A stretch of DNA of 45,602 nucleotides from Oscillospiraceae bacterium (GCA_022508965.1 JAFLUD010000006.1:1-45602), one strand, 5' to 3'; positions 14,038 to 24,976 are shown, counted from the first letter of the stretch. A program made the numbers and translations. The notes: a model not told the origin generated them from the sequence alone.

Positions 14038-15375
14038 GTGAAGTTAAAAATATTCCTTGTTTGCCTGATCTGCCTTGCTTTGTGCGGGTGTCAGGCGGCG
14101 GGTTCGGTGGAGAACCTGCTTACTCCCCCTAAGCTGACCGAAGAACAAACCGAGATCTACCGCGAGCTTATCGGCAGCGTCGGGCAAAACGTAAAGCTCA
14201 AATACCCGAAAAGCGGCGATTATCGCTCGGCGTTCGTTATCGAGAACATCGACGACGAGCCGGGGACGGAAGCTATGGTATTCTATGAGAGCAAAAACGT
14301 TCAGTCGGGTGAAAGCGCGCTGAGGCTCAAAATTCTCGATAAAAACGATGGCAAGTGGGAGGCGGTCTACGACCTCGCGTGCGCGGGAAACGAAGTTGAC
14401 AGCATCAGCTTCGCTAAGCTCGGAAGCGTGGAGGTCACGGATATCATCATCTGCTACACGCTGTTCAATCAGACGGAAAAGGCTTTTTCGGTGCTGAACT
14501 ACGACGGGACTACGCCGAGGCAGCTGTACTATTCGTCCTACTCGATATTGCAGGTTTACGACCTCGATATGGACGGGCAGAGCGAGCTGTTGGCGGTGAC
14601 TACCGATAAGATAAACCAGGTCTCTACGGCTATGCTGTTTACCGACGGCGAAAACGGGTTTGAGAAGATCTCGGAGACCGAGCTGTACGGCGGCGCTGTC
14701 GACTATATCCGCGTTACTTCGGGAGCACTTTCGGAGAACATCACGGCGCTGTTTCTCGACTATTCGAAGGGCGGCGGGCAATCGGGCACGGACGTTTTGT
14801 ACTGTTACGGAAACAGTCTGTACTGCCCGGACAGCGTGGGGCAAAATCCCGCGGCTGCCACTATTTCGCGCTTAGTAAACGACTATATGGCGGAGATATA
14901 CTGCTATGACATCGACGGCGACGGGTTTGTGGAAATTCCTTCGACCACGCCGCTTCCCGGGTATGAGACGCGAACGCTTCCCGAGCAGCTTTGCGCGGTG
15001 ATGTGGTATACGGTCGCTGACGACAAGTTTTCCGCAAAGCATTACAGCTATTTCTCGGGGAAATACCGATTCGCGCTGCTGTTCCCAAACCGATGGCGGG
15101 GAGTGGTCTCGGCGGTGCCGGATTTCCCGAACAACGAGATCGTCTTTATTTCCTACAACGAGGAAACGGGGCTGGAGATCTCGGAGGAGACCGAGCTTAT
15201 GAGGATACGCTCGGTGGACAAGGACGACCCCGAGGCGATGGAGGCGGCGAAGTCGCTGAAGGTCCTCGGAGAGAGCGAGGACACGCTTTTTTGCCTTATT
15301 GAATCGGCAAGTTATAAGACCTGGAATATGGCGCTTACCGAAAGCGAGCTTTCTAACAGCTTTATTGTTTTGTAA
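14038..15375 (+). CDS. Lipoprotein with FG-GAP/VCBS-like repeats
   Basis: A 445-residue secreted lipoprotein. A short signal (VKLKIFLVCLICLALCGC) ends in a lipobox cysteine. The body shows at least two Ca-binding-like DxDxDG motifs, YDLDMDGQSELLAV near residue 178 and YDIDGDGFVEIPST near 294, in the pattern of FG-GAP/VCBS beta-propeller repeats. The start is GTG 14038, 5 bases after TGGAGG; the in-frame ATG at 14026 overlaps the Shine-Dalgarno site. It is the first gene before a response regulator and sensor kinase, so an envelope-sensing role with them is possible but inferred from position only. Confidence 0.82.
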   Translation: MKLKIFLVCLICLALCGCQAAGSVENLLTPPKLTEEQTEIYRELIGSVGQNVKLKYPKSGDYRSAFVIENIDDEPGTEAMVFYESKNVQSGESALRLKILDKNDGKWEAVYDLACAGNEVDSISFAKLGSVEVTDIIICYTLFNQTEKAFSVLNYDGTTPRQLYYSSYSILQVYDLDMDGQSELLAVTTDKINQVSTAMLFTDGENGFEKISETELYGGAVDYIRVTSGALSENITALFLDYSKGGGQSGTDVLYCYGNSLYCPDSVGQNPAAATISRLVNDYMAEIYCYDIDGDGFVEIPSTTPLPGYETRTLPEQLCAVMWYTVADDKFSAKHYSYFSGKYRFALLFPNRWRGVVSAVPDFPNNEIVFISYNEETGLEISEETELMRIRSVDKDDPEAMEAAKSLKVLGESEDTLFCLIESASYKTWNMALTESELSNSFIVL

Positions 15376-15405
15376 TTACTTTTAAGATGATTTTCAGAGG
15401 GAATT

Positions 15406-16101
15406 ATGAAGAGAATTTTGGTTGTCGAGGACGAAAACTCGATTCGCGATTTTGTGGTTATCAATCTTCGCAGGGCAGGCTATGACGTTACGGACGTAGC
15501 GAGCGGCGAGGAGGCTGTTTCCGAATACGAAAGGCAGGGCGGCAGCTTTGACGTCGCGCTGCTGGATATTATGATGCCGGGTATGGACGGGTTCGCGCTT
15601 TGCCGATGGATCAGAGAGCAGAGCACCGACATCGGCATTATCATGCTTTCGGCGAAGTCCCAGGAAATCGACAAGGTAAACTGCCTTATGATCGGCGCGG
15701 ACGACTATGTTACTAAGCCGTTTTCGCCGTCGGAGCTGGTGGCGCGCGTGGACGCTATCCACAGGCGCGTGAGCGTAAACCGCGCCCGCCGCGAGGAACC
15801 TAAAGTCATAAACTCCGGGCAGTTTACGCTGGATTATCAGAGCAGGATACTCTACAATCACGGAAAGCCCGTTGACCTTACTCAGATAGAATACCAGATA
15901 CTCGAATTGCTGATGAAGAACAGGAATTCCCCTATGGACAGACTTTCTATCCTGCGGCATATCTGGGGCGATTCTTACGTCGGCGAGGACAAGGTCATCG
16001 ACGTGAATATCAGAAGACTCAGAATGAAGATCGAGGAAGACCCCTCTACGCCGCGCTATATCCAGACGGTATGGGGCTTTGGTTATAAATGGAACGGCTG
16101 A
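15406..16101 (+). CDS. OmpR/PhoB-family response regulator
   Basis: A 231-residue two-domain regulator. The receiver domain (1-120) has the acidic pair E8-D9, the phospho-acceptor D54 in LLDIMMPGMDGF, a conserved Ser/Thr in MLSAKS and Lys in YVTKPFSPSELVARV. The C-terminal winged helix (about 130-230) has LTQIEYQILELLMKN and VDVNIRRLRMKIEE, followed by IQTVWGFGYKW. It is paired with the sensor kinase that overlaps its 3' end. The target genes cannot be read from this window. Confidence 0.95.
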   Translation: MKRILVVEDENSIRDFVVINLRRAGYDVTDVASGEEAVSEYERQGGSFDVALLDIMMPGMDGFALCRWIREQSTDIGIIMLSAKSQEIDKVNCLMIGADDYVTKPFSPSELVARVDAIHRRVSVNRARREEPKVINSGQFTLDYQSRILYNHGKPVDLTQIEYQILELLMKNRNSPMDRLSILRHIWGDSYVGEDKVIDVNIRRLRMKIEEDPSTPRYIQTVWGFGYKWNG

Positions 16102-17582
16102 TGGATACCAACAAGAAAATAAGCAAACAGCGCTTTAATCTCGGGAGCCGTTCTATCGCCATGCGGTGGATGGTGAATACGCTTTCGGTGGTGGGGATAC
16201 TGCTTATCATCGTGAACATTGCTATCTACTACTTCACGCGGCAGTTTTATTACGGCTCGGCGGAGAGCTATGTCATCTCCGAGGCGAACGCGGCGGAGAT
16301 GGTTCTCACGCGTCTTTACGAGGACCTTTCCTCGAGCTATTCTTCGGAGGTCCGCAGGATCATCGAGAACTTCGATAAGAAGGATCAGATGGAGCTTATG
16401 TCAGTAAACCGTGACGGGCAGGTGACGCTTTCGTCGAGCGGATTTTCACCGGACAAGACCTACTATATGCCCGACTATGAGACCGCCCTCGGGAGCGAGG
16501 ACGGGCTGGGCGTTTTTATGGGGCGAGTAAGCTCGGAGAACATTCTCGCGGTGACTATCATTATTGCGCGTCCGTCGAGCAGCATCAGCGCGCTGAGATT
16601 CGTCTGCTCGCTGGAGCTGGTGGACAATCAGATCTCGACTATTATGGCGGTGTCGCTGTCTATCAGCGCGTTCGTTTTATTGGTCGTTATACTGATGGGG
16701 GTTTATTTCGTAAAGTCTATCTGCGTTCCTTTATCGCAGATAAGCTCAACCGCAAAACGGCTTGCGACGGGGAATTTCTCGGAAAGAATCCCCGTTACAT
16801 CAAAGGACGAGATAGGGCAGCTTTCGAGCGCGTTTAACGATATGGCGAACGAGCTGGAGAATTCTGAGCAGATAAAAAACGATTTTATTAGCTCGGTGTC
16901 GCATGAGCTGAGAACCCCTCTGACGGCTATCAAGGGCTGGAGCGAGACGCTGGAATCGGGGTACGATCCGGAGACGTTCTCGAAAGGAATGAAGGTAATA
17001 TCGGGCGAAACGCGCAGACTGGAACGCATGGTGGAGGAGCTGCTGGATTTCTCGAGGATCCAGAGCGGGCATTTTTCGCTTATCTCCACGACGCTTGACG
17101 TTATCGCGGAGCTTGAGGACGCGCTGCTTATCTACAACGACAAGGCTAAAAAGCAGAATATCTCCATAAGCTACAACGAGCCGGAATTTATGTGCGCGGT
17201 CGTCGGCGACAAAAACCGCTTGCGGCAGGTGTTCATCAACATCATTGACAACGCGCTGAAATATACCGAGGCGGGCGGTTCTATCGAGATAATCGCCGAG
17301 AAGACGGAAAGCTCTGTTATCATTTCGATCGCGGATACGGGCGTGGGGATCGCGCCGCAGGATCTGCCTAAGGTAAAGCAGAAGTTCTACAAGGCAAACA
17401 GCACCAAGCACGGCTCGGGCATCGGGCTTGCGGTGGCGGATGAGATCATCTCGATGCACGGGGGGCTGCTGGAGGTCGAGAGCGAGCCGGGCGTTGGCAC
17501 TACGGTGACTATCACGCTGCCGTTGGCTCCCAAAAAAGAAAAATCGGAAGAGAGGTCGCCGGAAAGGCTGCAAGATGAGTAA
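16089..17582 (+). CDS. Membrane sensor histidine kinase
   Basis: A 497-residue kinase partner of the upstream regulator. Membrane segments at about residues 27-49 and 190-215 enclose an extracytoplasmic sensor region. A HAMP linker (about 215-265) is followed by HisKA with SVSHELRTPLTAIKGWSETL (phospho-acceptor H272), then the ATPase domain with N-box INIIDNALKYTEAGG, G1 IADTGVGI and G2 GSGIGLAVADEII. The start may be ATG 16089 (13-base overlap) or ATG 16101 (TGATG overlap); neither has a strong Shine-Dalgarno site and both imply coupling. It overlaps yqhQ by 8 bases. Confidence 0.93.
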   Translation: MERLMDTNKKISKQRFNLGSRSIAMRWMVNTLSVVGILLIIVNIAIYYFTRQFYYGSAESYVISEANAAEMVLTRLYEDLSSSYSSEVRRIIENFDKKDQMELMSVNRDGQVTLSSSGFSPDKTYYMPDYETALGSEDGLGVFMGRVSSENILAVTIIIARPSSSISALRFVCSLELVDNQISTIMAVSLSISAFVLLVVILMGVYFVKSICVPLSQISSTAKRLATGNFSERIPVTSKDEIGQLSSAFNDMANELENSEQIKNDFISSVSHELRTPLTAIKGWSETLESGYDPETFSKGMKVISGETRRLERMVEELLDFSRIQSGHFSLISTTLDVIAELEDALLIYNDKAKKQNISISYNEPEFMCAVVGDKNRLRQVFINIIDNALKYTEAGGSIEIIAEKTESSVIISIADTGVGIAPQDLPKVKQKFYKANSTKHGSGIGLAVADEIISMHGGLLEVESEPGVGTTVTITLPLAPKKEKSEERSPERLQDE

Positions 17583-18561
17583 TAAAGACACCGGTAAAAA
17601 AACTACCGTCGGCGGTCAGGCGCTGATCGAGGGGATCATGATGAAGGGGGTCTCCGTCGGAGCTATGGCTGTCCGAAAAAAGGACGGAGCGCTTCACATC
17701 GAGCAGTGGGAGCTTCCCGAGAAAAAATGGTACAACAAAGCCCCGTTTATCCGCGGCTGCTTTAATTTCGTTCAAACCTTAAGAGAGGGCTATTCCTGCA
17801 TAAATAAATCCGCCGAGATAAGCGGCATCGGCGAGGACGAGGAGCCGACCAAGTTCGATAAATGGCTGGTGAAGTGCTTTGGCGAAAAGGGCGCGGCGGC
17901 TGTCGGCGAGGCGATCGCGGGGCTGCTGGTGTTTCTTATGATCGCGGTGATGATCGTGGCGTTTTTGTTTATGCCGAGCTTTTTATTCTCGCTTATCGAA
18001 AACGCTGTCGAGGCGGATATTTCTATCTGGAAATCGGCGTTTGAGGGAGTTATGAAGCTGCTGCTTTTTGTGGGGTATATGGCTGTTGTGGCGCAGATGA
18101 GCACCATGAAGCGTATGTACGGCTATCACGGCGCGGAGCACAAGACCATCGCCTGCTATGAGGCGGGAAAAGAGCTTACGGTCGATAATATCCGTCCGAT
18201 GACGCGGTTTCATCCGCGCTGCGGCACCAGCTTCATTATCATAACACTGTTGGTTAGCATTATCGTATACTCGGTGATCCCGATAAATCCCGCGGAATGG
18301 TGGGGGATTGAAAATCTCGCGCTGGGGGCGGTTTTAAGAGTTGCAATTAAACTGCCGTTTTTGCCGATTATCGTGGGGATCTCTTACGAGCTTATCCGGC
18401 TTGCGGGGCGGTATGTCAACCCGTTCACCAAAATACTGAGCGCGCCGGGGCTGTTTATGCAGCGGCTTACAACGCGCGAGCCGGACGATTCTCAGATAGA
18501 AACGGCTATCGCGGCGGTGATCCCCTGCTTACCGAAAGAGGGCGAGGACGACAACTGGTGA
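17575..18561 (+). CDS. yqhQ: DUF1385 family membrane protein YqhQ
   Basis: A 328-residue member of DUF1385. The N-terminal GGQALIEGIMMKG and the central YGYHGAEHKTIACYEAG, with RFHPRCGTSFI, are diagnostic and rich in potential metal ligands. About four to five membrane segments are visible (near 115-140, 160-180, 213-235, 260-285). The biochemical role is not established. It lies directly before prmC, the usual order in Clostridia, with TGATG overlap at the prmC start, and overlaps the kinase gene by 8 bases. Confidence 0.92.
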   Translation: MSNKDTGKKTTVGGQALIEGIMMKGVSVGAMAVRKKDGALHIEQWELPEKKWYNKAPFIRGCFNFVQTLREGYSCINKSAEISGIGEDEEPTKFDKWLVKCFGEKGAAAVGEAIAGLLVFLMIAVMIVAFLFMPSFLFSLIENAVEADISIWKSAFEGVMKLLLFVGYMAVVAQMSTMKRMYGYHGAEHKTIACYEAGKELTVDNIRPMTRFHPRCGTSFIIITLLVSIIVYSVIPINPAEWWGIENLALGAVLRVAIKLPFLPIIVGISYELIRLAGRYVNPFTKILSAPGLFMQRLTTREPDDSQIETAIAAVIPCLPKEGEDDNW

Positions 18562-19412
18562 TGAGGATTCGCGAGCTTTTGGGAGAGACTGTCTGCGCGC
18601 TTGCCGACAACGGCTTTGAGAACGCGGGCTTTGAGGCGCGGCAAATTCTTATTGAGGCGGGGATCCCTCAGATAAAGCTGCTGTCGGAGCCGAACGCGGA
18701 GGTTTCGGAGAACATTGTAAGCGCCGCGCGGGAGATGCTTGAAAAGCGGCTGTCGGGTTATCCGCTGCAATATATTCTCGGGGAATGGGAATTTTACGGC
18801 TGTAATTTCAAGGTCGGCGAGGGCGTGCTTATTCCGCGCCAGGATACCGAGACGGCGGTGGAGCTTGCCGCAGAATTTCTCGGATCGCGGGGGTTCTCGG
18901 AGCGGAAGGTTCTCGACCTGTGCGCGGGGAGCGGCTGCATCGGCATTGCTCTCGCGAAGCTCTGCAAAGCGGAGGCTGTCTGCGTCGAAAAGTCGGAGGA
19001 GGCGTTCGAGTTCCTCAAAAAAAATATCGGACTCAATGCTGTGGGCGAGCTTGTAAAGCCGGTTTTGGGGGACATATTCGACGAGTGCGTTTTTGAGGAT
19101 CTGGGTGAATATGATCTGATAATTTCCAATCCGCCGTATCTTACCGAAGAGGACATGGGGCGGCTTCAAAGGGAGGTCTCCTACGAGCCGGAGGCGGCGC
19201 TGTTCGGCGGTCGGGATGGGCTGGAGTTCTACAAAAAAATTCTCGCAAATTACCCGAAAAAGCTGAAGCGGGGCGGGATGCTGGCGGTTGAGATCGGTAT
19301 CTCCCAACAAAATGACGTGATGGGAATTTTTCGCGAAAACGGTCTGGAGCCGTTCTCCGAGAGGGATCTGAACGGCATTGAACGCGTTATTTATTCTATA
19401 AAACAAAAATAA
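18561..19412 (+). CDS. prmC: Peptide chain release factor glutamine methyltransferase
   Basis: Methylates the GGQ glutamine of release factors RF1/RF2 using S-adenosylmethionine. The 283-residue protein has the N-terminal helical domain, GYPLQYILGEWEFYGCNF, LIPRQDTETAVE, the SAM-binding DLCAGSGCIGIALAKL (about residues 116-131) and the catalytic NPPYL motif near 192. ATG 18561 overlaps the yqhQ stop (TGATG); a GTG at 18558 is an alternative. prfA, often next to prmC, is not in the window. Confidence 0.95.
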   Translation: MRIRELLGETVCALADNGFENAGFEARQILIEAGIPQIKLLSEPNAEVSENIVSAAREMLEKRLSGYPLQYILGEWEFYGCNFKVGEGVLIPRQDTETAVELAAEFLGSRGFSERKVLDLCAGSGCIGIALAKLCKAEAVCVEKSEEAFEFLKKNIGLNAVGELVKPVLGDIFDECVFEDLGEYDLIISNPPYLTEEDMGRLQREVSYEPEAALFGGRDGLEFYKKILANYPKKLKRGGMLAVEIGISQQNDVMGIFRENGLEPFSERDLNGIERVIYSIKQK

Positions 19413-19430
19413 ATCCGGAGGTAATGTAAG

Positions 19431-20632
<1,202 letters not shown>

Positions 20633-20633
<1 letters not shown>

Positions 20634-21286
20634 TGACTGTTACCGAACTTCGTGAATACAAGGGCGATACCTGGGAGATCGTGTTGGACGGCGAGCGGAG
20701 GTTCTTCGTGAACGCCGAGATCGTCGGGGAATTCCACCTGAAAAAAGGGCAGGAGATCACCGCCGAGGCGCTTTCTCAAATCACGGGCGCGGATACTCTG
20801 CGTAAAGCGAAAAAGCGCGCGCTTTATCTGCTCGGGGAGCGGATGATGTGCAGGGGGGAGCTGTTCTCGAAGCTCAAAAAAACCTATGGCGAGGAGATCG
20901 CCGAGGAGGCAACGGAGTACGTCTGCGGGCTTGGCTACATAAACGACGAGGACTATGCGCCGCGGCTTGCGGATTATCTCGTAAGGCGCAAGCGCTGGGG
21001 GCTTCGCAGGGCGCGGCAGGAGATGCTGCGGCGGGGGCTTTCAAGAGAGCTTGTCGAAAACACGCTGGCGGAGTTTTCGGAGGAGGAGCTGGACGAGGAG
21101 CTTATCGCCCTCATCGAGAAAAAGTATTACGCGAAGATAGAGGATCTCGACGACCGCAGAAGAACAGTCGCCGCTCTGGCGCGGCGCGGTTATGATTTCG
21201 GGGCGATTAAACGCTGTATCGCGGCGGTTCTCGAAAATATGCCGGAGGAATTTGACGAATATAACGATTATGAGGATCAATTATGA
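20633..21286 (+). CDS. recX: Regulatory protein RecX
   Basis: RecX inhibits or tunes RecA filaments. The 217-residue protein has the tandem three-helix RecX repeats: ALYLLGERMMCRGELFSKL, INDEDYAPRLADYLVRRKRWGLRRARQEMLRRGLS, and DDRRRTVAALARRGYDFGAIKRCI. It overlaps recA (TAATG) and rimO (ATGA), so the three are translationally coupled. Confidence 0.93.
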
Positions 21287-22620
21287 GTGAGAAAATGAAA
21301 GTGGCTGTGGTGTCGCTGGGCTGCGCGAAAAATCAAGTCGACGCGGAGCTTATGATGGCGCGTCTCGCGGAGGCGGGCTATGCGTTCGTTGACGAGCCGG
21401 GAGTCTCGGATATCGTGCTGCTCAACACCTGCGGTTTCATTACCGCCGCCAAAGAAGAGGGCATTGAATGGCTGGGCGAGCTTATTACTCTCAAAAATGA
21501 GGGCAGAATAAAATACATAGCGGTGACGGGGTGTTTGTCCGAACGCTATCGCGAGGAATTCTCAAAGGAATATCCCGAGGTGGACGCTATTGTCGGAATT
21601 TCCGAATACGAGCACATTGCGGACATTTTCGCGGAAATGACTGGCGGCGCGCGGCTTTGCCGATTCGGGGCGAAGGAATCCCACTCGATGGAGGGAGACA
21701 GGATCCTCTCGACGCTTCCGCATTACGCGTATCTCCGCATTGCCGACGGCTGCGACAACCGGTGCAGCTACTGCGCTATTCCGCAGATACGCGGGCGGTT
21801 CAGGAGCCGTTCGATGGAGAATATCGTAAGGGAAGCCGAGGCGCTTGCAAAGGGCGGCGTTAAGGAGCTGGTAATTATCGCGCAGGACGTTACCAGATAC
21901 GGGTTTGATCTGTATAAGAAATTGGCACTCCCCGAGCTTCTGGACAGGCTGTGCGAGATCGAGGGGCTTAAATGGATAAGGCTGCTTTACTGTTACCCCG
22001 AAAGAATTACAGACGAGCTTATCGACTGCATCAAAAAGCAGGACAAGATCGTTAAATACCTCGATATCCCGCTTCAGCACTGTGACGGGGATATTCTCAA
22101 GAAAATGAACCGAAGGGGCGACGAGGCTTCTCTTCGCGAGCTTATCGCGAAGCTGCGGCGCGAGATACCCGGGATCACGCTCAGAACAACCTTTATCACG
22201 GGATTCCCCGGGGAGACGGAGGAGCAGTTCAACGCTCTGGGCGAATTCGCGCAGGATATGAGGTTTGAGCGCATGGGGTGCTTTGCGTATTCCGAAGAGG
22301 AGAACACTCCGGCGGCGGGATTTTCGGATATGCTCGACGAGGAGGTTCGCGAGCACCGCAAGGAAATTCTCGAAGAACAGCAGGACGCGCGCGTTGCGGA
22401 GCTTTATGAAGCTATGATTGGCTCGGAGGTCGAGGTCGTCGTGGAGGGCTTTGACCGCTATCTTGAGCACTATTTCGGCAGGAGTGCGATGTTCGCGCCC
22501 GAGATCGACGGCATGATCTATTTTACCGCGCCGTCGGAACGCGGGTTGCTTATCGGGGATTTTGTTCAAATAAAAATTGACAATGTTGTTGACAATAATC
22601 TCGTTGGCGAGGTTGTTTAG
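21283..22620 (+). CDS. rimO: Ribosomal protein S12 methylthiotransferase RimO
   Basis: A radical-SAM enzyme that adds a methylthio group to an Asp of ribosomal protein S12. The 445-residue protein has the N-terminal UPF0004 domain with Cys14, Cys50 and Cys84 for one 4Fe-4S cluster, the radical-SAM motif DGCDNRCSYCAIP (Cys157, Cys161, Cys164) for the other, and a C-terminal TRAM domain (about 380-445). SLGCAKNQVDAE and the RGRFRSRSMENI segment separate it from MiaB. It overlaps recX by ATGA and is followed by pgsA 13 bases later. Confidence 0.96.
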   Translation: MSEKMKVAVVSLGCAKNQVDAELMMARLAEAGYAFVDEPGVSDIVLLNTCGFITAAKEEGIEWLGELITLKNEGRIKYIAVTGCLSERYREEFSKEYPEVDAIVGISEYEHIADIFAEMTGGARLCRFGAKESHSMEGDRILSTLPHYAYLRIADGCDNRCSYCAIPQIRGRFRSRSMENIVREAEALAKGGVKELVIIAQDVTRYGFDLYKKLALPELLDRLCEIEGLKWIRLLYCYPERITDELIDCIKKQDKIVKYLDIPLQHCDGDILKKMNRRGDEASLRELIAKLRREIPGITLRTTFITGFPGETEEQFNALGEFAQDMRFERMGCFAYSEEENTPAAGFSDMLDEEVREHRKEILEEQQDARVAELYEAMIGSEVEVVVEGFDRYLEHYFGRSAMFAPEIDGMIYFTAPSERGLLIGDFVQIKIDNVVDNNLVGEVV

Positions 22621-22633
22621 GAAGTGATTTTTT

Positions 22634-23209
22634 GTGAATTTGGCGAATAAGCTGACGATGTTTCGCGTGATCATTGTGCCGTTTTTTGTGGTGTTTATGA
22701 GCGTTGCGGCTATTCCGTACAGGTTTTTGTGGGCGCTTGTTCTGTTCGCGCTGGCGAGCATTACAGACCTTTTGGACGGCAAGATCGCGCGGAAATTCAA
22801 TATGGTGACGGATTTCGGGAAGTTCCTCGACCCGCTTGCGGACAAGGTCCTTGTGGCGGCGGCGCTTATCTGCTTCGTCGAGCTGGGCTGGACTTACGCG
22901 TGGGTGGTGTTCGTGATCCTGACGCGGGAATTCCTCGTTTCGGGAATTCGGTTGGTGGCGGCTTCCTCCGACAAAAAAGCCGTTATCCCCGCGAGTATCT
23001 GGGGCAAGCTGAAGACCGCCGTTACCATGGCGGCGATGGTGGTTATTCTGATCTTCGGGGTGTTGATCGACGACTTTGGAATCATCGGGGGAGAGTTCCC
23101 GGCGCAGATAGTTCGGGATGTGCTGATGTATCTGTCGGCGCTGCTTACGGTTATTTCGGGAATCAAATATGTTTATGATTACCGTGCATATATTAATCCA
23201 AATAAGTAA
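22634..23209 (+). CDS. pgsA: CDP-diacylglycerol-glycerol-3-phosphate 3-phosphatidyltransferase
   Basis: Makes phosphatidylglycerol-phosphate in the membrane. The 191-residue protein has the CDP-alcohol phosphotransferase motif D-x2-D-G-x2-A-R-x8-G-x3-D-x3-D, seen as DLLDGKIARKF and MVTDFGKFLDPLADK (about residues 38-62), and four to five membrane segments. The start is a GTG at 22634 after GGAAGTG. The rimO-pgsA order is common in Clostridia. Confidence 0.94.
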   Translation: MNLANKLTMFRVIIVPFFVVFMSVAAIPYRFLWALVLFALASITDLLDGKIARKFNMVTDFGKFLDPLADKVLVAAALICFVELGWTYAWVVFVILTREFLVSGIRLVAASSDKKAVIPASIWGKLKTAVTMAAMVVILIFGVLIDDFGIIGGEFPAQIVRDVLMYLSALLTVISGIKYVYDYRAYINPNK

Positions 23210-23220
23210 GGAGAATTGCT

Positions 23221-24096
23221 ATGAGTGACAAGGTTTTGAATCAGGATTTGAACGACCGCGTTCCCGATCGCAACGTTATGATGATGGCGCAGCTACTGTT
23301 CCGCGAAAAGCCCAAGCAGGCGGATACAAACGCGCTTAAAGCCGCGCTGGAGGCTCTCATCGGCGAAGTCAACAACATCACCGACAAGCCCGAGATGCCG
23401 ATGTTCTCCACCTCGAAATTCAAGGCGGTTTTCTCGGACAAGCCCGAGGGCGTGCCCGTTTTGGCAAACTACATAGGTCCGCATGAGTTCTCTGCCGAAA
23501 AGCTCGACGAGATGACCAGAAGCCAGTTCTGGGATTTTCGCGACGGCTCTATTGACGACTTTAAATACTGCGTCGACGCGTTCGCTATGCTGGGGGCGGG
23601 GCTTCCCTACAAAGAACAGGCAGAGCTGTTTCTGGCGCAGGTGGACGCCGCGCTGAAATGCTATCCCGATTGTGAGGCTGTTTTCGTTATCCACAGCGGA
23701 AAGCTCACTACGCCCGCGGACTTTGAGCACTGCAAGCAATTCGCGCTTCCCGAGCGGTTTATAAGGCTTGCGGTCAACGCGCGGTTCTTCAATATTCAGA
23801 ATACCGACGATATGATCGTCGATACGCTGGGATTCTTCGCGTTCGGCGGCGCGGACGTGCAGCTGCACTTCCACGGTCTCGACCCCAATCACGCGATCGA
23901 GTATGTCTACAACATCGCGAGCTATCAATTCGCGAACGATTTCCCCGTTAAAACGGGCGACACCATCGACGGCATCGAAAACGGCGTCATCGTTCAGCAT
24001 ATCCAATGGGAGACACGCTATGAGGATTCCCTCATCCAGCCCGTCCGTCCCGTGCTGGATATCAACTGCGGAGAGTTCGCTTCGGGGAGGAGGTAA
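23221..24096 (+). CDS. DUF4261 domain protein
   Basis: A 291-residue soluble protein matching DUF4261 in its C-terminal part, FFAFGGADVQLHFHGLDPNHAIEYVYNIA and KTGDTIDGI (about residues 200-250). The N-terminus (NVMMMAQLLFREKPKQAD) is also typical. Function is unknown; the family is often found near immunity-like proteins. AAGGAGAATTGCT precedes ATG 23221. It follows pgsA by 11 bases. Its 3' end holds the Shine-Dalgarno site of the HNH gene. Confidence 0.8.
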   Translation: MSDKVLNQDLNDRVPDRNVMMMAQLLFREKPKQADTNALKAALEALIGEVNNITDKPEMPMFSTSKFKAVFSDKPEGVPVLANYIGPHEFSAEKLDEMTRSQFWDFRDGSIDDFKYCVDAFAMLGAGLPYKEQAELFLAQVDAALKCYPDCEAVFVIHSGKLTTPADFEHCKQFALPERFIRLAVNARFFNIQNTDDMIVDTLGFFAFGGADVQLHFHGLDPNHAIEYVYNIASYQFANDFPVKTGDTIDGIENGVIVQHIQWETRYEDSLIQPVRPVLDINCGEFASGRR

Positions 24097-24101
24097 TTGG
24101 T

Positions 24102-24926
24102 ATGGGGTCCTTGGCTGATTTAATAAAGGTATGTCCTTTAATTGTAATTGCTGTTTTTATACTTGTTTTCTTATCGTGCCAAATTAGGGATAGAAACAAA
24201 GTTGTTTCTACAAGTGTTCGATTAAAAAAGTTAAATGAATTGAATCAACAAACTTATTTTGAAATGGTACCAAAACAATTTGTTTTTAGGACGGCACTTG
24301 AAACAAAACAAAAATATGATAATTTTAATTTTGACAAGTATTTAGACGATAAAATTAAAAACAGTGAGGAACTAAGATCCTCTGCAGAAAAAATTCAAAA
24401 AAATAGGCAACTATATCAAGAATATAGGAATAACCTCTGCAATTTGGCATCTGTTATTACAGAAGAGGAAGCAAAGAAAATAAAACTCTCATATAATCGC
24501 TACTTAAAAATAGAGGCATCTCTTTTTGAAAAAAATCAATTAACTGAACCAACGTTAAATTGTAATATAGTATGTTATGCTACTTATTCAAGCCCTCAAA
24601 GGCGTAATCATTATTCCAAAAATAAAACTTTTTCAATTTTTGAAGTTCCGGAGCGTTATGAAAACCTTATGAAAATTGAGGAAGAGCGTAATTCCGAAGA
24701 ATACAGGAGGAAACGTGAACGATCAAAAATGTCAGATAAATTGAGGTATTCAATTATGAAGCGCGATGGCTTTAAATGTGTTATTTGTGGGCGCAGAGCG
24801 GATGACGGAATTAAACTTCACGTTGATCATATTATTCCAGTTGCAAAGGGCGGGACAACTATAGAAAGTAATTTACGTACTCTTTGTGAGAGTTGCAACT
24901 GGGGAAAATCCGATTCTATAGAGTGA
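24102..24926 (+). CDS. Membrane-anchored HNH endonuclease-like protein, AT-rich
   Basis: A 274-residue protein with one N-terminal membrane segment (about residues 8-26), a long charged, probably helical middle, and a C-terminal HNH nuclease domain (about 215-270): CVICGRRADDG, KLHVDHIIPVAKGG, then SNLRTLCESCNWGKS. The two Cys pairs and the DH of the HNH core are intact. Codon use is strongly A/T-ending, unlike pgsA before it and the topoisomerase genes after it, which points to recent acquisition. The GGGAGGAGG Shine-Dalgarno site lies in the last codons of the DUF4261 gene. A defence or nuclease effector role is possible but unproven. Confidence 0.82.
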   Translation: MGSLADLIKVCPLIVIAVFILVFLSCQIRDRNKVVSTSVRLKKLNELNQQTYFEMVPKQFVFRTALETKQKYDNFNFDKYLDDKIKNSEELRSSAEKIQKNRQLYQEYRNNLCNLASVITEEEAKKIKLSYNRYLKIEASLFEKNQLTEPTLNCNIVCYATYSSPQRRNHYSKNKTFSIFEVPERYENLMKIEEERNSEEYRRKRERSKMSDKLRYSIMKRDGFKCVICGRRADDGIKLHVDHIIPVAKGGTTIESNLRTLCESCNWGKSDSIE

Positions 24927-24976
24927 ATCGTTGCATATAAAATTAATCCCTATTGCAAAAAATATTGCGGTGGGGG

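Noticed and set aside
19413-19430. LexA/SOS operator before recA
   Set aside because: Only 18 bases separate prmC and recA and no GAAC..GTTC-type palindrome is visible there; any SOS control would have to act from inside or upstream of prmC.
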